A DNA stretch of 31,769 nucleotides, from assembly GCA_030066475.1 (NCBI GenBank), contig JASJBO010000007.1, positions 1 to 31,769 of the forward strand, written 5' to 3'. The position numbers and the translations under genes were made by a program. Under the pieces are notes generated by a model. That model was not told the origin of the DNA. It saw only the letters and a list, made by a program, of their open reading frames with translations, and ran no database searches. Positions 24,035-31,769 of this stretch are shown here, one piece after another (position 1 is the stretch's first letter; the number at the start of each line of letters is the position of its first letter). The DNA comes from Myxococcota bacterium (GTDB taxonomy: Bacteria; Myxococcota_A; UBA9160; PR03).

Positions 24035-25171
24035 GTGCGGGTCGTGGGATTGATGTCGGGAACGTCGGCCGACGGGATCGACGCGGCGCTCGTCGAGTGG
24101 CCCGACGCCGGCCCGGCGTGCCGGCCGTTCCGACTGCTCGCGTTCCGGGAGGTCCCCTTCGACGCGGCGCTCCAGGAGCGGATCCACCGCCTGGCCGCCG
24201 CGCGCGTCGAGGCGAAGGACGCGCTGCGCGAGCTGGCGGCGCTCGACGTGGAGCTGGCCGAGCAGTTCGCCGCGGCCGCGGCTGCGGTGGCCGCGCAGGC
24301 GGGGGTTCCCCTCGACCAGGTCGCCGCGATCGCCTCGCACGGCCAGACCGTGGCGCACCACCCGGAGCTGGGCGCCACGCTCCAGATCGGCGACCCGTCG
24401 CGCATCGCCGAGCGCACCGGCGTCACCACGGTCGCCGACTTCCGCGCGCGTGACCTCGCCGCGGGCGGCGAGGGCGCGCCGCTCGCGCCGTTCTTCCACT
24501 GGGCCGCGCTCGCCGATCCCGGCGAGGCGCGCGCCGTGCTCAATCTGGGGGGCATCGCCAACCTCACTGGGCTGCCCGCCGGCGCCGCGGCCGGCGACGT
24601 GGTGGCGTTCGACGTGGGGCCCGCGAACGCACTGGTGGACGCGGTCGTGACCACCGCCAGCGCCGGGCGCGAGCGCCTCGACCGCGACGGCGAGCGCGCG
24701 CGTCGCGGGCGGGTCGACGCCGCCCTGCTTGCGCGCCTGCTCGACGACGACTTCCTGCGCCGCCCGCCGCCCAAGTCGACGGGCCGCGAGCGCTACGGCC
24801 TGGCCGAGGGCGAGGCGCTGCTGGCCGAGTGGCAGCGCCGCGACGCCCCGCTCGACGACCTGGTGGCGACCCTGGTGGCCTTCACCGCCGAGGCCGTGGC
24901 GCGCGCCTGCCGCGACTTCCTCGACGCGCCCGGCCGCGTGCTGGTGGGCGGCGGCGGCGCCCGCAACCCCGCGGTCATGGCCGCCCTGCGCGCGGCCCTT
25001 CCGGGCGTCGCCGTGGAGCCGACCGACGCGGCCGGCGTCCCCTCCGACGCCGTCGAGGCGATGGCGTTCTCCCTGCTGGGCCGCAACGCATTGCTCGGTC
25101 TCCCCAACCACCTGCCCCGGTGCACGGGCGCCCGCCGAGCCCTCGTCCTCGGCGAAGTCGCGCCAGGGTAG
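24035..25171 (+). CDS. anmK: Anhydro-N-acetylmuramic acid kinase
   Basis: 378 residues from GTG at 24035 (an in-frame ATG at 23993 overlaps the divergent promoter). It opens and phosphorylates anhydro-MurNAc from cell-wall turnover to MurNAc-6-phosphate. Seen: RVVGLMSGTSADGIDAALVEW (ATP-binding signature of the family), ASHGQTVAHHP, LQIGDPSRIAERTGVTTVADFRARDLAAGGEGAPLAPFFH, LNLGGIANLT, FDVGPANALVDAVV and VGGGGARNPAVM. Length matches the family (about 370). Cytoplasmic. The genes at 26767-30073 encode possible later steps of MurNAc recycling, though on the other strand and separated by a transposase gene. Confidence 0.93.
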   Translation: MRVVGLMSGTSADGIDAALVEWPDAGPACRPFRLLAFREVPFDAALQERIHRLAAARVEAKDALRELAALDVELAEQFAAAAAAVAAQAGVPLDQVAAIASHGQTVAHHPELGATLQIGDPSRIAERTGVTTVADFRARDLAAGGEGAPLAPFFHWAALADPGEARAVLNLGGIANLTGLPAGAAAGDVVAFDVGPANALVDAVVTTASAGRERLDRDGERARRGRVDAALLARLLDDDFLRRPPPKSTGRERYGLAEGEALLAEWQRRDAPLDDLVATLVAFTAEAVARACRDFLDAPGRVLVGGGGARNPAVMAALRAALPGVAVEPTDAAGVPSDAVEAMAFSLLGRNALLGLPNHLPRCTGARRALVLGEVAPG

Positions 25172-25284
25172 GCGCCTGACGCGCCTGCCTGGATAGCCGG
25201 GGCCCTGCGGAAGAGGGCTTCTGGGACGGTGGTGGCCTGGGGGTTGGGTGGCTCGCGTGGCGCGGGCGTGGAGCGCGTGGGCTC

Positions 25285-25929
25285 GTGGCGGTCGAGAGAG
25301 TGCGGGCAGCTGCGCGTCCGTGCGGAGCGGTCGTGAGCAGCAAGGGGTTACGCGCCGGGGTGCCGAAGGGGTGCCCGGCGCACGTGACGATTCGCGTCCG
25401 CGATGGGATCCCCTCCTTGCGGACGCGCCGCTTCGTCGCCGACTTCCGCGCCTCGCTCCGCAAGGCCTGCGAGCGCGGCGAGTTCCGCGTGGCGCACTAC
25501 TCGATCCAGCGCGATCACGTGCACCTGATCGTCGAGGCGGCCGGGAAGCAGGCGCTGGGACGGGGGATGAAGTCGATCTCGGCGCGTCTGGCGCGGGCGG
25601 TGAACCGGGTGTTCGGGCGCAGGGGGCAGGTGCTGGATGGGCGCTATCACCTGCATCTGCTGAAGACGCCGCGGGAGGTGCGGAATGCGCTGGCGTACGT
25701 GCTGCTGAACGCGCGCAAGCACTGGCGGGAGCGGCGGGGGAAGGTGCCGTCGGTGAGGCTCGACGAGGCGTCTTCGGGGCGGTGGTTCTCGGGGTGGAGG
25801 CGGAGAGTGCCGGGGCCGAGACCGCCGGGTTTGCGGGAGGTGGCCCTACCACGTAGCTGGCTGCTGCGTAGCGGCTGGCGCCGCTACGGGCTGGTGGATC
25901 CGGCGGAGGTCCCGGGCGCGAGGCCCTGA
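25285..25929 (+). CDS. Y1 (HUH, IS200-like) transposase of the REP-associated type
   Basis: 214 residues from GTG at 25285. Seen: AHVTIRVRDGIPSLRTRRF; the HUH motif HVH at 78-80 in YSIQRDHVHLIVEA; KSISARLARAVNRVFGRRGQVLDGRYH; and the helix with candidate nucleophile Tyr138 (REVRNALAYVLLNARKHW). The tail (SGRWFSGWRR... LPRSWLLRSGWRRYGL) is typical of stand-alone RAYT-like proteins. Such enzymes cut single-stranded DNA at hairpins. No IS ends flank it, but a copy of the dispersed hairpin repeat begins about 50 bases after its stop. The N-terminal 25 residues look poor and the exact start is unsure. Catalytic residues appear intact, so it may be active. Confidence 0.85.
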   Translation: MAVERVRAAARPCGAVVSSKGLRAGVPKGCPAHVTIRVRDGIPSLRTRRFVADFRASLRKACERGEFRVAHYSIQRDHVHLIVEAAGKQALGRGMKSISARLARAVNRVFGRRGQVLDGRYHLHLLKTPREVRNALAYVLLNARKHWRERRGKVPSVRLDEASSGRWFSGWRRRVPGPRPPGLREVALPRSWLLRSGWRRYGLVDPAEVPGARP

Positions 25930-25979
25930 CCACACCCAGAATCGCCCCAGGCCGCCCCCGCCCAGCAACCCGAACCTAC

Positions 25980-26037
25980 GCGGGCACCCCGCAAGCGCCG
26001 AAGGCGCGCGCAGCGAGCCGCAGGCGAGCGAAGTCCT
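25980..26037 (-). repeat. Dispersed REP-like repeat, copy E beside the Y1 transposase
   Basis: One full copy reading on the minus strand: GGACTTC, core GCTCGCCTGCGGCTCGC, TGCGCGCGCC, then hairpins GCGCCTTCGGCGC and GCGGGGTGCCCGC. It starts about 50 bases past the transposase stop and runs into the stop codon of the MBL-fold gene (26036). Its outer flank (AGCAACCCGAACCTACGCGG at 25964-25983) recurs in array F. Confidence 0.88.
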
Positions 26038-26770
26038 ACAGCTCGACGCGCAGCCCGTCGTCCGCCGTCTCCAGCTCCAGCCGGCCGCGGCGGCGCGCCA
26101 TCTCCTCGCCGAGGTGGGTCACGATCATCCGCTCGCAGTCGAACTCGGGCGCGCGCTCGCGCAGCGTGCGGTAGTTGAGGTGGTAGTCGAAGTCGAGCTC
26201 GTGGAAGGTGCACTCGCAGGCGAACAGGTCGGCGCGGCGCGCCGCCGCGGGCAGCGCGTCGAACCAGCCGGTGTCGCCGGTGTAGACCACGCGCTGCGCG
26301 CCCTCGGTGGCGATCAGGCCGTGCGGATGGGTGTCCGGGTGGTGGTGGGCGGCGAACGCCTCGATGCGGGCCGGCCCCAGGTCGGCCGGCTCGCCGGCCG
26401 CGAGCTCGACGAAGCGCAGCGGGAACGAGAGCTCGCGGTCGAGCGACTGCGCGAAGGCCTCGCCGACCGCGCGCACGCGGGCCTCCACGCCGGGCGGACC
26501 GGCGATCACCAGCGGCTGCGTGCGGTGGTCCTCGTAGTGCGAGGCCAGCACCAGGAGCGGGATGCCGGCGAAGTGGTCGCCGTGAAAGTGCGAGACGGCG
26601 ATCGCGTCGATCTCGTCGCGCGCGATGCCGAGCGAGGCGATCCCGGTGCCGGTGGTCGGCGCGCAGTCGAGCAGCAGGCCGCCGCCGTCGCAGCGCACGA
26701 AGATCGCGGCCTGGCGGCGGCCGCCCGCGCCGAATGCGTCGCTGGTGCCGACGAACACGACCTCTCTCAT
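26036..26770 (-). CDS. Metallo-beta-lactamase-fold hydrolase, RNase Z-like group
   Basis: 244 residues from ATG at 26770, overlapping the upstream stop as ATGA. Metal-binding motif HFHGDH at 61-66, later HHHPDTHPHG near 158, YTGDTGWF, and a final THLGEEM. The N-terminus VVFVGTSDAFGAGGRRQAAIFV and the spacing fit the RNase Z/PhnP-like branch, cytoplasmic and two-metal. The substrate is not evident: it might be an RNA 3' processing enzyme or a small phosphodiester/ester hydrolase. It is last in an operon with MurU-like and AmgK-like genes, so a role in cell-wall sugar metabolism is possible but unproven. The stop codon lies at the edge of a REP-like repeat. Confidence 0.85.
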   Translation of the reverse strand: MREVVFVGTSDAFGAGGRRQAAIFVRCDGGGLLLDCAPTTGTGIASLGIARDEIDAIAVSHFHGDHFAGIPLLVLASHYEDHRTQPLVIAGPPGVEARVRAVGEAFAQSLDRELSFPLRFVELAAGEPADLGPARIEAFAAHHHPDTHPHGLIATEGAQRVVYTGDTGWFDALPAAARRADLFACECTFHELDFDYHLNYRTLRERAPEFDCERMIVTHLGEEMARRRGRLELETADDGLRVEL

Positions 26771-27699
26771 GCGGCGGCCTCCGGTGCGCAGGCGTGGAAG
26801 CGGCCGCCCGCGAACACTCCGTCGCGCGCCTCGAAGCCGGGGGGGACGCGCTCCCCGTCCCACACGACCACGCGCTCGAGCCGCGCCCCGGCCCCCAGCT
26901 CGGCGCCCGCGCCCACGATCAGCTCGGGCTCGACGCGGACGCCGGCGCGGCGCGCTGCGGCCTCGGCGCTCCGGTTGCGCGAGCGCAGCGGCGAGAAGTT
27001 GGCGGCGAGGTACTCGTCCGGTGTCCCCACCGGCTCCCAGTCGCAGCGGTCCGAGGCCAGCAGCTCGCCGCGCACGTCGTCGGCCCCCGCGCGCAGCTGC
27101 GGCGCCAGCCAGTCGTCGAGGTGGCCGAACACCCGGCGCTCGGGCAGGCTGTCGAGTGCAGCGGCCGCGATCAGCGTGACGCTGATGTAGACCCCGGCGC
27201 GCGTCTCGCCGCCCAGGTCGAAGCGCCGTCCGATGCGGCGCACCCGGCCGGCGTCGTCGATGCCGATCGTGCCGAAGCGCTCGGCGCGCGGGTCGTCGCG
27301 CAGCACCAGGGTGGCGGCGTCGCGGCGCTCGCGGTGGCGCGCGAGCAGCGGCGCCAGCTCGAAGTCGAAGAGCATGTCGCCCGCCAGGAACAGGCTGGGA
27401 TCGCTCTCGCGCAGGAACGCCGCGGCCTGCCGCAGCCCGCCGCCGGTGTCGAGCAGCGCGGGCTCGTGCGAGAAGTGCACGGCGAGCCCCTCCGGCGCGC
27501 AGCGCAGGGCCGCCTCGCGCACGCGCTCCGGCTCGTGGTGCAGGTTCAGGACCACCTCCGAGACCCCGTTCGCGGCCAGCCAGGCCAGGTGGTGCGCCAC
27601 GAGCGGCACGCCGCGGATCGGGAGCGCCGGCTTCGGGCACAGCCGCCCGAGCGCGCCGAGCCGCGTTCCGAGCCCCGCGGCCAGGATCATCGCGCGCAC
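26767..27699 (-). CDS. Sugar-1-phosphate nucleotidyltransferase, MurU-like
   Basis: 310 residues from ATG at 27699, overlapping the kinase gene end by 13 bases. N-terminal nucleotidyltransferase signature MILAAGLGTRLGALGRLCPKPALPI (G-x-G-T-R and PKP), LLDTGGGLRQAA, and FLAGDMLFDFEL with the catalytic Asp. The C-terminal part (VEPELIVGAGAELGAGARLERVVV) has short left-handed beta-helix repeats. It joins an NTP to a sugar-1-phosphate. Paired with an AmgK-like kinase, it most likely makes UDP-MurNAc (MurU step), but GDP-mannose- or glucose-type activity cannot be excluded from sequence. Confidence 0.8.
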   Translation of the reverse strand: MRAMILAAGLGTRLGALGRLCPKPALPIRGVPLVAHHLAWLAANGVSEVVLNLHHEPERVREAALRCAPEGLAVHFSHEPALLDTGGGLRQAAAFLRESDPSLFLAGDMLFDFELAPLLARHRERRDAATLVLRDDPRAERFGTIGIDDAGRVRRIGRRFDLGGETRAGVYISVTLIAAAALDSLPERRVFGHLDDWLAPQLRAGADDVRGELLASDRCDWEPVGTPDEYLAANFSPLRSRNRSAEAAARRAGVRVEPELIVGAGAELGAGARLERVVVWDGERVPPGFEARDGVFAGGRFHACAPEAAA

Positions 27700-28757
27700 G
27701 CGGTCGCCTCCGGCAGAAGCTGGGCGAGCAGCGCGGCGAAGCGCTCGATCCGCACGTCGAGTCCGGCCGTGCGCTCGGCCGCGTCGCGCAGGTAGCGCCC
27801 GGTCGGCGCGGCGTGGCGCAGCCAGTCGCGCCGGCCGCGCGCCGCGACCTCGTGGAAGAGGGCATGGTCCTTGCCCTTGCGCACCAGCGTGATCAGGTCG
27901 AAGCGCTCGGCGAAGACACCGGCCGGCGGCGCGTCCGGCAGCTCGGTCCGGACCGCCTCACGCAGCGCACACACCTCGTCCCAGGGCAGCTCGACGTACG
28001 AGTCGCGCAGCAGGCACACCAGGTCGTACTCCGGCGGCGCCAGGAACGCGCCCTGCACGTCCACCATGGCGAGCCGGCCGCGCGCGTCGCCGGGCGGCAG
28101 CACCAGCAGGTTGCTGCTCTGGTAGTCGCGGTGCGCGATCCGCTGTGGCGCCGCCTCGATCGCCTCGGCCGCGCAGGCGAAGGCCTCGCGGACCACCGCG
28201 AGCTCCGCGTCGCGCGCCGCGCGGCCGAGTCCGGCCGCCAGGCTCGCCGCCGCGAAGCGCTCGGCCTTGTGCGCGATCAGCGCCGCGTCGAGCCGGCGCC
28301 GGAACGCCGGCAGGCCCGAGCCCGCGTCGGCGAGGCGCTGGAGGAGCGGCACCAGCGCGCACGCCCGGCCGAGCCACGCGCGGCGCTCGGTGGGCGACGC
28401 GTCGCGCAGGACGTCGCCGAGGCTCGTCGCGCCGAGGTCCTCGAGCAGGTCGATGCCGCGCTCTGGGTCGCCCGCGTAGCGCCGCGGCACGGGCACGCCG
28501 TGCGCCTCGAGCGCACTGCGCAGCGGCTCGAGCGGCGGCTCGGGCGCCATCCGCGAGGGGGGCGCGGGGGCGTCGAAGCGCACCACGACGCTCGCGCGGG
28601 ACCCGCCGCGCAGGTGCAGGCGCGCGAAGTGCCGGTAGCCGAGCCCGGGCGCGACCGGCTCGATCCGCACCAGCTCACCGCCCGGCCCGGCGGCGATCAG
28701 CCGCCGCAGCGTGTCCTCGAGCGGGCGCCAGTCGAAGGCCGCCGGAGTTGCCAGCAC
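27687..28757 (-). CDS. APH-fold sugar kinase, AmgK-like
   Basis: 356 residues from GTG at 28757, with GAGG nine bases upstream and 11 bases after the previous gene. Kinase features: an N-lobe with VVVRFDAP and LLEDLGATSLGDVL, a catalytic HRDYQSSN loop, a metal-binding MVDVQGA, then PEYDLVCLLRDSYVELP. The last segment resembles AmgK (N-acetylmuramate/N-acetylglucosamine kinase), where a YDLxSLLRDxY motif follows the metal site. It would phosphorylate the anomeric position of MurNAc, giving substrate for the MurU-like enzyme encoded next. The aminoglycoside phosphotransferase family is broad, so the substrate is inferred from this neighbour. Confidence 0.78.
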   Translation of the reverse strand: MLATPAAFDWRPLEDTLRRLIAAGPGGELVRIEPVAPGLGYRHFARLHLRGGSRASVVVRFDAPAPPSRMAPEPPLEPLRSALEAHGVPVPRRYAGDPERGIDLLEDLGATSLGDVLRDASPTERRAWLGRACALVPLLQRLADAGSGLPAFRRRLDAALIAHKAERFAAASLAAGLGRAARDAELAVVREAFACAAEAIEAAPQRIAHRDYQSSNLLVLPPGDARGRLAMVDVQGAFLAPPEYDLVCLLRDSYVELPWDEVCALREAVRTELPDAPPAGVFAERFDLITLVRKGKDHALFHEVAARGRRDWLRHAAPTGRYLRDAAERTAGLDVRIERFAALLAQLLPEATACAR

Positions 28758-28768
28758 TCGCGTCCGCC

Positions 28769-30073
28769 TCAGGCGAGCAGCCAGTGGCACGCCGCGGTGG
28801 CGGCCACCACGCCGGCCAGGTCGCCCGACAGGCAGGCGCCCAGCGCGTAGCGGCTCTCGCGCACGCGCGCGGCGCCGAGGTAGATCGTCAGCACGTAGAA
28901 GGTGGTCTCGGTCGAGCCCTGGAGGCTGCTCACCAGCATCCCCACGAACGAGTCGGGACCGTGCGTCTCCATGATCTCGACCATCAGACCGTAGGCGCCC
29001 GAGCCCGAGAGCGGGCGCAGGATCGCCATCGGCAGCGCCTCGGCGGGAATCAGGCCGCCGAGCAGAGGGTCGAGCAGGCCGACGAACAGCTCCATCGCGC
29101 CGGACGCCCGGAACATCCCGAGCGCCACGAGAATCATCACCAGGAACGGGACGATACGCACCCCGACTTCGAGTGCTTCCTTGGCTCCCTCGACGGCGGC
29201 CTCGTAGACCCGCACCCGGCCCGCGACGCCGAACAGCAGCAGCGAGACCATGAACACCGGCAGGAACCAGCTCCCCAGCAGCTCGCGGAACAGCTCGCCG
29301 GCGCCGGTGCCGGCGGGGGCGCGGGCCACGTGGAGGACCAGCGCCCCGAGCAGCGCGACCAGGAACCCGTAGACCACCAGCCGCGCGCCCGGCGACATGG
29401 GGCCCGGTGGCTCGGGCAGCACCGGCACCTCGACTGCGTCGGCCGGGCCGGGGGCGGCCTCGGCGGGCTCGGAGACCTCGTAGCGGTCGGCGCGGAAGCG
29501 CGGCAGCCGACGCAGCGCGAGCGCCATGCTCACCGCGACCACGGTCGAGAAGCTCGTGGCGATCAGCGTGGGGCCCCAGATGGCGTCGGGCGCGACCGAC
29601 TTCAACGACTCGCGCAGCGCGATCACGCCGGTGGGAATCAGCGCCACGCTCGACGCGTTGATCGCCAGGAACAGCACCATCGGGTCGCTCGCGACGCCGG
29701 GGCGCGGGTTGAGCTTCTCGAGCTCGACCATCGCCTTCAGCCCGAACGGCGTGGCGGCGTTGCCCAGGCCGAGCACGTTCGATGCGAGGTTCATCACCAT
29801 GGCGCCCATCGCCGGATGATCCGGCGGCACCTCGGGGAAGAGCCGGCGCAGCAGCGGCGACAGGGCGCGCGTCACCAGGTGCAGCAGGCCGCCGTCGCGC
29901 GCCACGCGCATCAGCCCCAGGAAGAGCGCCATCACGCCGACCAGGCGGATCACCAGGTCGACCGCTTCGCGCGCCGCCGCCAGCCCCTCCGCCTTCACGG
30001 CGTCCATGCGCCCCAGATAGGCGGCGCACAGCACGGAGCCGAGCATCAGCCCGAGCCAGATGCCGTTGAGCAA
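28769..30073 (-). CDS. Fused SpmA-SpmB (nucleoside recognition/Gate domain) membrane protein
   Basis: 434 residues from TTG at 30073 with a GGGGGG tract upstream; the start gives MLNGIWLGLMLGSVL, like typical SpmA N-termini. The first half (1-190) is SpmA-like: GRMDAVKAEGLAAAREAVDL, LFPEVPPDHPAMGAMVMNLASNVLGLGNAATPFGLKAM, INASSVALIPTGVIALR. After an acidic Pro-rich linker (about 195-230), the second half is SpmB-like: EGAKEALEVGVRIVPFLVMILVALGMFRASG, RPLSGSGAYG, SSLQGSTETTFYVLTIYLGA. Multi-span inner-membrane protein. In Bacillus, spmA and spmB are separate genes in the dacB operon and affect spore-cortex peptidoglycan. Here they are one gene, divergent from a D-Ala-D-Ala carboxypeptidase. 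Transported substrate, if any, unknown. Confidence 0.88.
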   Translation of the reverse strand: MLNGIWLGLMLGSVLCAAYLGRMDAVKAEGLAAAREAVDLVIRLVGVMALFLGLMRVARDGGLLHLVTRALSPLLRRLFPEVPPDHPAMGAMVMNLASNVLGLGNAATPFGLKAMVELEKLNPRPGVASDPMVLFLAINASSVALIPTGVIALRESLKSVAPDAIWGPTLIATSFSTVVAVSMALALRRLPRFRADRYEVSEPAEAAPGPADAVEVPVLPEPPGPMSPGARLVVYGFLVALLGALVLHVARAPAGTGAGELFRELLGSWFLPVFMVSLLLFGVAGRVRVYEAAVEGAKEALEVGVRIVPFLVMILVALGMFRASGAMELFVGLLDPLLGGLIPAEALPMAILRPLSGSGAYGLMVEIMETHGPDSFVGMLVSSLQGSTETTFYVLTIYLGAARVRESRYALGACLSGDLAGVVAATAACHWLLA

Positions 30074-30094
30074 CGGTCCCCCCCGCCGGCTCGT

Positions 30095-30123
30095 TTGCCC
30101 ACAGCGAGCCTCGGGGATACGTT
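30095..30123 (+). promoter_or_regulatory. Possible promoter of the carboxypeptidase gene
   Basis: TTGCCC (30095-30100), a 17-bp spacer and TACGTT (30118-30123) in the 81-bp gap between the divergent genes. The start would be near 30130, about 25 bases before the TTG codon at 30155. Plausible spacing, modest match. Confidence 0.35.
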
Positions 30124-30154
30124 CGACGGCGTCAAGTTCGGGGGGTTCCGAGAC

Positions 30155-31585
30155 TTGTCGAGAGGCTCCTGGAGAGGCGCCGAGCGGGCTGCGGCGGCGC
30201 TTCCGCTCCTGCTGGTCCTCGCGTGTGCGGCGCGGGCGGGGGTCGACCCCTTCGCCGCGCGCCTGGACGCGGCGCTGTCCGCGAAGACGCTGCGCGGCGC
30301 GCAGATCTCGGCCCTGGTGGTCGACCGCGCCGACGGGCGCGTGCGCTTCGAGCGCGACGCCGACCGCGCGCTGGTGCCCGCCTCGAACCAGAAGATCCTG
30401 ACCTCGCTGGCGGCGCTCGAGACCTTCGGCCCGGCGCACCGCTTCACCACCTGGATCGGGGCCGACGCCGCGCCGGACGCCGAGGGTGGCGTCGCGACCC
30501 TGTTCGTGCGCGGCGGCGGGGACCCGGCCCTCACCTCGGAGGACTGGTGGCGCCTGGCCTCCGACCTGCGCCTCGCCGGCCTGCGGCGCGTGCGCGGCGA
30601 CGTGGTGCTGGACGACTCGGCGTTCGACCGGGTGGGCTGGCACCCGGACTGGGGACCGGTGTCGTCGCGCGCCTACCACGCGCCGGTGAGTGCGCTCGCG
30701 GCCAACTACGGGGCCTTCGCGGTCGAGGTGCGCTCGGGCGGCGAGGTGGGCGGCCCCGCACCGGCACGGATCGACCCGCCGCTCGGCTGGCTGCTGCTCG
30801 ACAACCGCGCCACCACCGGCCCCCCGGGCTCACCCCGCCGTCTGAAGCTCGAGCGCGCCCCGCGCGACGGCGGCGAGGGCGTCCGCGTGCGCGGCAGCCT
30901 GCCGCGCGGCGGCGAGCCGCGCACGCTCTACGCGAGCGTCTCGGATGCCACCCGCTACGCGGGGGAGGTGCTGGTGCTGCAGCTCCGGGCCGTCGGCATC
31001 GAGGTCGGCGGTGGCGTGCGGCGCGGCGCGGTGCCTGCCGGCGCCGCCGAGCTGCTCGAGTTCCGCGGCCGACCGCTCGCAGAGGTCGTGCGCCTGTTCA
31101 TGAAGTACAGCAACAACGCGATCGCCGAGTCGCTGGTGAAGTCGATCGGGCTGGCAGTGGCTGGCCGGCCGGGCTCGTGGGAGCGCGGCATCGGGGCCAT
31201 GCGCGGGTCGCTCGAGCGGCTCGGGCTCGACGTCTCGGCGGTCCGCCTCTCCGACGGCTCGGGCCTCTCGCGCCGCAACCGGGTGCCGGCGCGGGTGCTC
31301 GTCGACGCGCTGCGCGCCGCCGACGCCTCGTTCGACTTCGGCCCCGAGCTGCTCGCCTCGCTGCCGATCGCGGGGGCCGACGGCACGCTGCGCGAGCGCA
31401 CCAGCGACGCTCGCGGCGCCGTCCGCGCGAAGACCGGCCGTCTCGACGGCGTCGCGACCCTCTCGGGCTTCGCCCGCCCGGCCGGCGGCGGCGCGATGGT
31501 GTTCTCGCTGCTGGTGAACGGACCGCGCGACGACGCCACCGTCGTCGACGCGATCGACGCCTTCGCCGCAGCCCTGGTCGACTAA
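30155..31585 (+). CDS. dacB: PBP4-type D-Ala-D-Ala carboxypeptidase/endopeptidase (peptidase S13)
   Basis: 476 residues from TTG at 30155, with GGGGG upstream; the start gives a signal peptide (MSRGSWRGAERAAAALPLLL...ARAG), so it is periplasmic. Penicillin-binding motifs: SxxK in PASNQKILTSLAALETF, SxN in MKYSNNAIAESLVKS, and KTG in RAKTGRLDGVATLSG. The PBP4-specific insert lies between the first two motifs (GGGDPALTSEDWWRLASDL... GDVVLDDSAFD... DNRATTG). It trims D-Ala from, or cleaves crosslinks in, peptidoglycan. Length matches DacB. It is divergent from the SpmA-SpmB fusion and near recycling genes. Confidence 0.92.
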   Translation: MSRGSWRGAERAAAALPLLLVLACAARAGVDPFAARLDAALSAKTLRGAQISALVVDRADGRVRFERDADRALVPASNQKILTSLAALETFGPAHRFTTWIGADAAPDAEGGVATLFVRGGGDPALTSEDWWRLASDLRLAGLRRVRGDVVLDDSAFDRVGWHPDWGPVSSRAYHAPVSALAANYGAFAVEVRSGGEVGGPAPARIDPPLGWLLLDNRATTGPPGSPRRLKLERAPRDGGEGVRVRGSLPRGGEPRTLYASVSDATRYAGEVLVLQLRAVGIEVGGGVRRGAVPAGAAELLEFRGRPLAEVVRLFMKYSNNAIAESLVKSIGLAVAGRPGSWERGIGAMRGSLERLGLDVSAVRLSDGSGLSRRNRVPARVLVDALRAADASFDFGPELLASLPIAGADGTLRERTSDARGAVRAKTGRLDGVATLSGFARPAGGGAMVFSLLVNGPRDDATVVDAIDAFAAALVD

Positions 31586-31608
31586 CGCCCTCCGCCCGCC
31601 AACTCGTC

Positions 31609-31769
31609 CCTTACGCGGGCACCCCGCAAGCGCCGCAGGCGAGCGAAGTCAACAAGGCCTCCTCCGCAGAGCAACCCGGACCTACGCGGGCACCCCGCAA
31701 GCGCCGCAGGCGCGCGCAGCGAGCCGCAGGCGAGCGAAGTCAACAAGGCCGCCTCCAGCAGAGCAACCC
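31609..31769 (-). repeat. Dispersed REP-like repeat, array F (2 copies, continues past window)
   Basis: Two minus-strand copies: 31611-31659, lacking 19 bases between two GCCGCAGGCG direct repeats, and 31682-31750, complete. Both begin from the flank ACGCGGGCACCCCGCAAGCG and end CGAAGTCAACAAGGCC. The window ends in AGCAACCC, which begins the same flank again (compare 31670-31677), so another unit probably follows. Confidence 0.87.

Overview
The window is very GC-rich (roughly 70% or more by eye). Gene content suggests a Gram-negative deltaproteobacterium in the broad sense (Myxococcota, Binatota or a similar lineage): sigma-54 response regulators, a FliA/WhiG-type sigma factor, a PilZ protein, lipobox lipoproteins, proline-rich receiver proteins and a REP-associated-type tyrosine transposase. 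I cannot name the species. Almost every long antisense reading frame here is a GC-rich shadow and is left out.

Layout. 1-3211 (minus): two lipoproteins of unknown function, the first cut by the window edge, downstream of a citramalate synthase (3208-4752). A 27-codon leader with three consecutive Ile codons, followed by a 13-bp hairpin and preceded by a TTGACA/TACCTT promoter, lies upstream of the synthase and looks like a transcription attenuator. 5000-8105: RluA-type pseudouridine synthase, WrbA-like flavodoxin, a small membrane protein, a zinc-ribbon/DUF2007-like protein and serine acetyltransferase (cysE). 8438-10819: a receiver protein with a long Pro/Ala linker, and a PP2C phosphatase. 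11470-17259: a regulatory block with a FliA-type sigma factor behind a sigma-54-like promoter, two NtrC-type regulators, a histidine kinase and a single-domain receiver. 17261-19017: a membrane-anchored coiled-coil protein whose C-terminus looks like a RelE/HigB fold, then a PilZ protein. 19448-23678: two methyltransferases, two paralogous GT4 glycosyltransferases and a small membrane protein, probably a surface glycan locus. 23747-23993 (minus): a promoter, a rod-shaped RNA with 6S RNA architecture, and a downstream hairpin. 24035-31585: anmK, a Y1 transposase, and a minus-strand operon (SpmA-SpmB fusion, AmgK-like kinase, MurU-like nucleotidyltransferase, MBL-fold hydrolase) divergent from a PBP4-type D-Ala-D-Ala carboxypeptidase. 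Together these suggest peptidoglycan turnover and recycling.

Six intergenic stretches (about 2067-2237, 8109-8406, 10826-11130, 19043-19420, 25980-26037, 31609-31769) carry copies of one dispersed repeat family. Its core is a 17-nt hairpin in which two base pairs change together between copies. One stretch lies directly beside the Y1/RAYT-type transposase. This REP-like family with a candidate mobilising enzyme, the Ile-codon attenuator on citramalate synthase, the 6S-like RNA and the RelE-like membrane protein are the main points worth following up.
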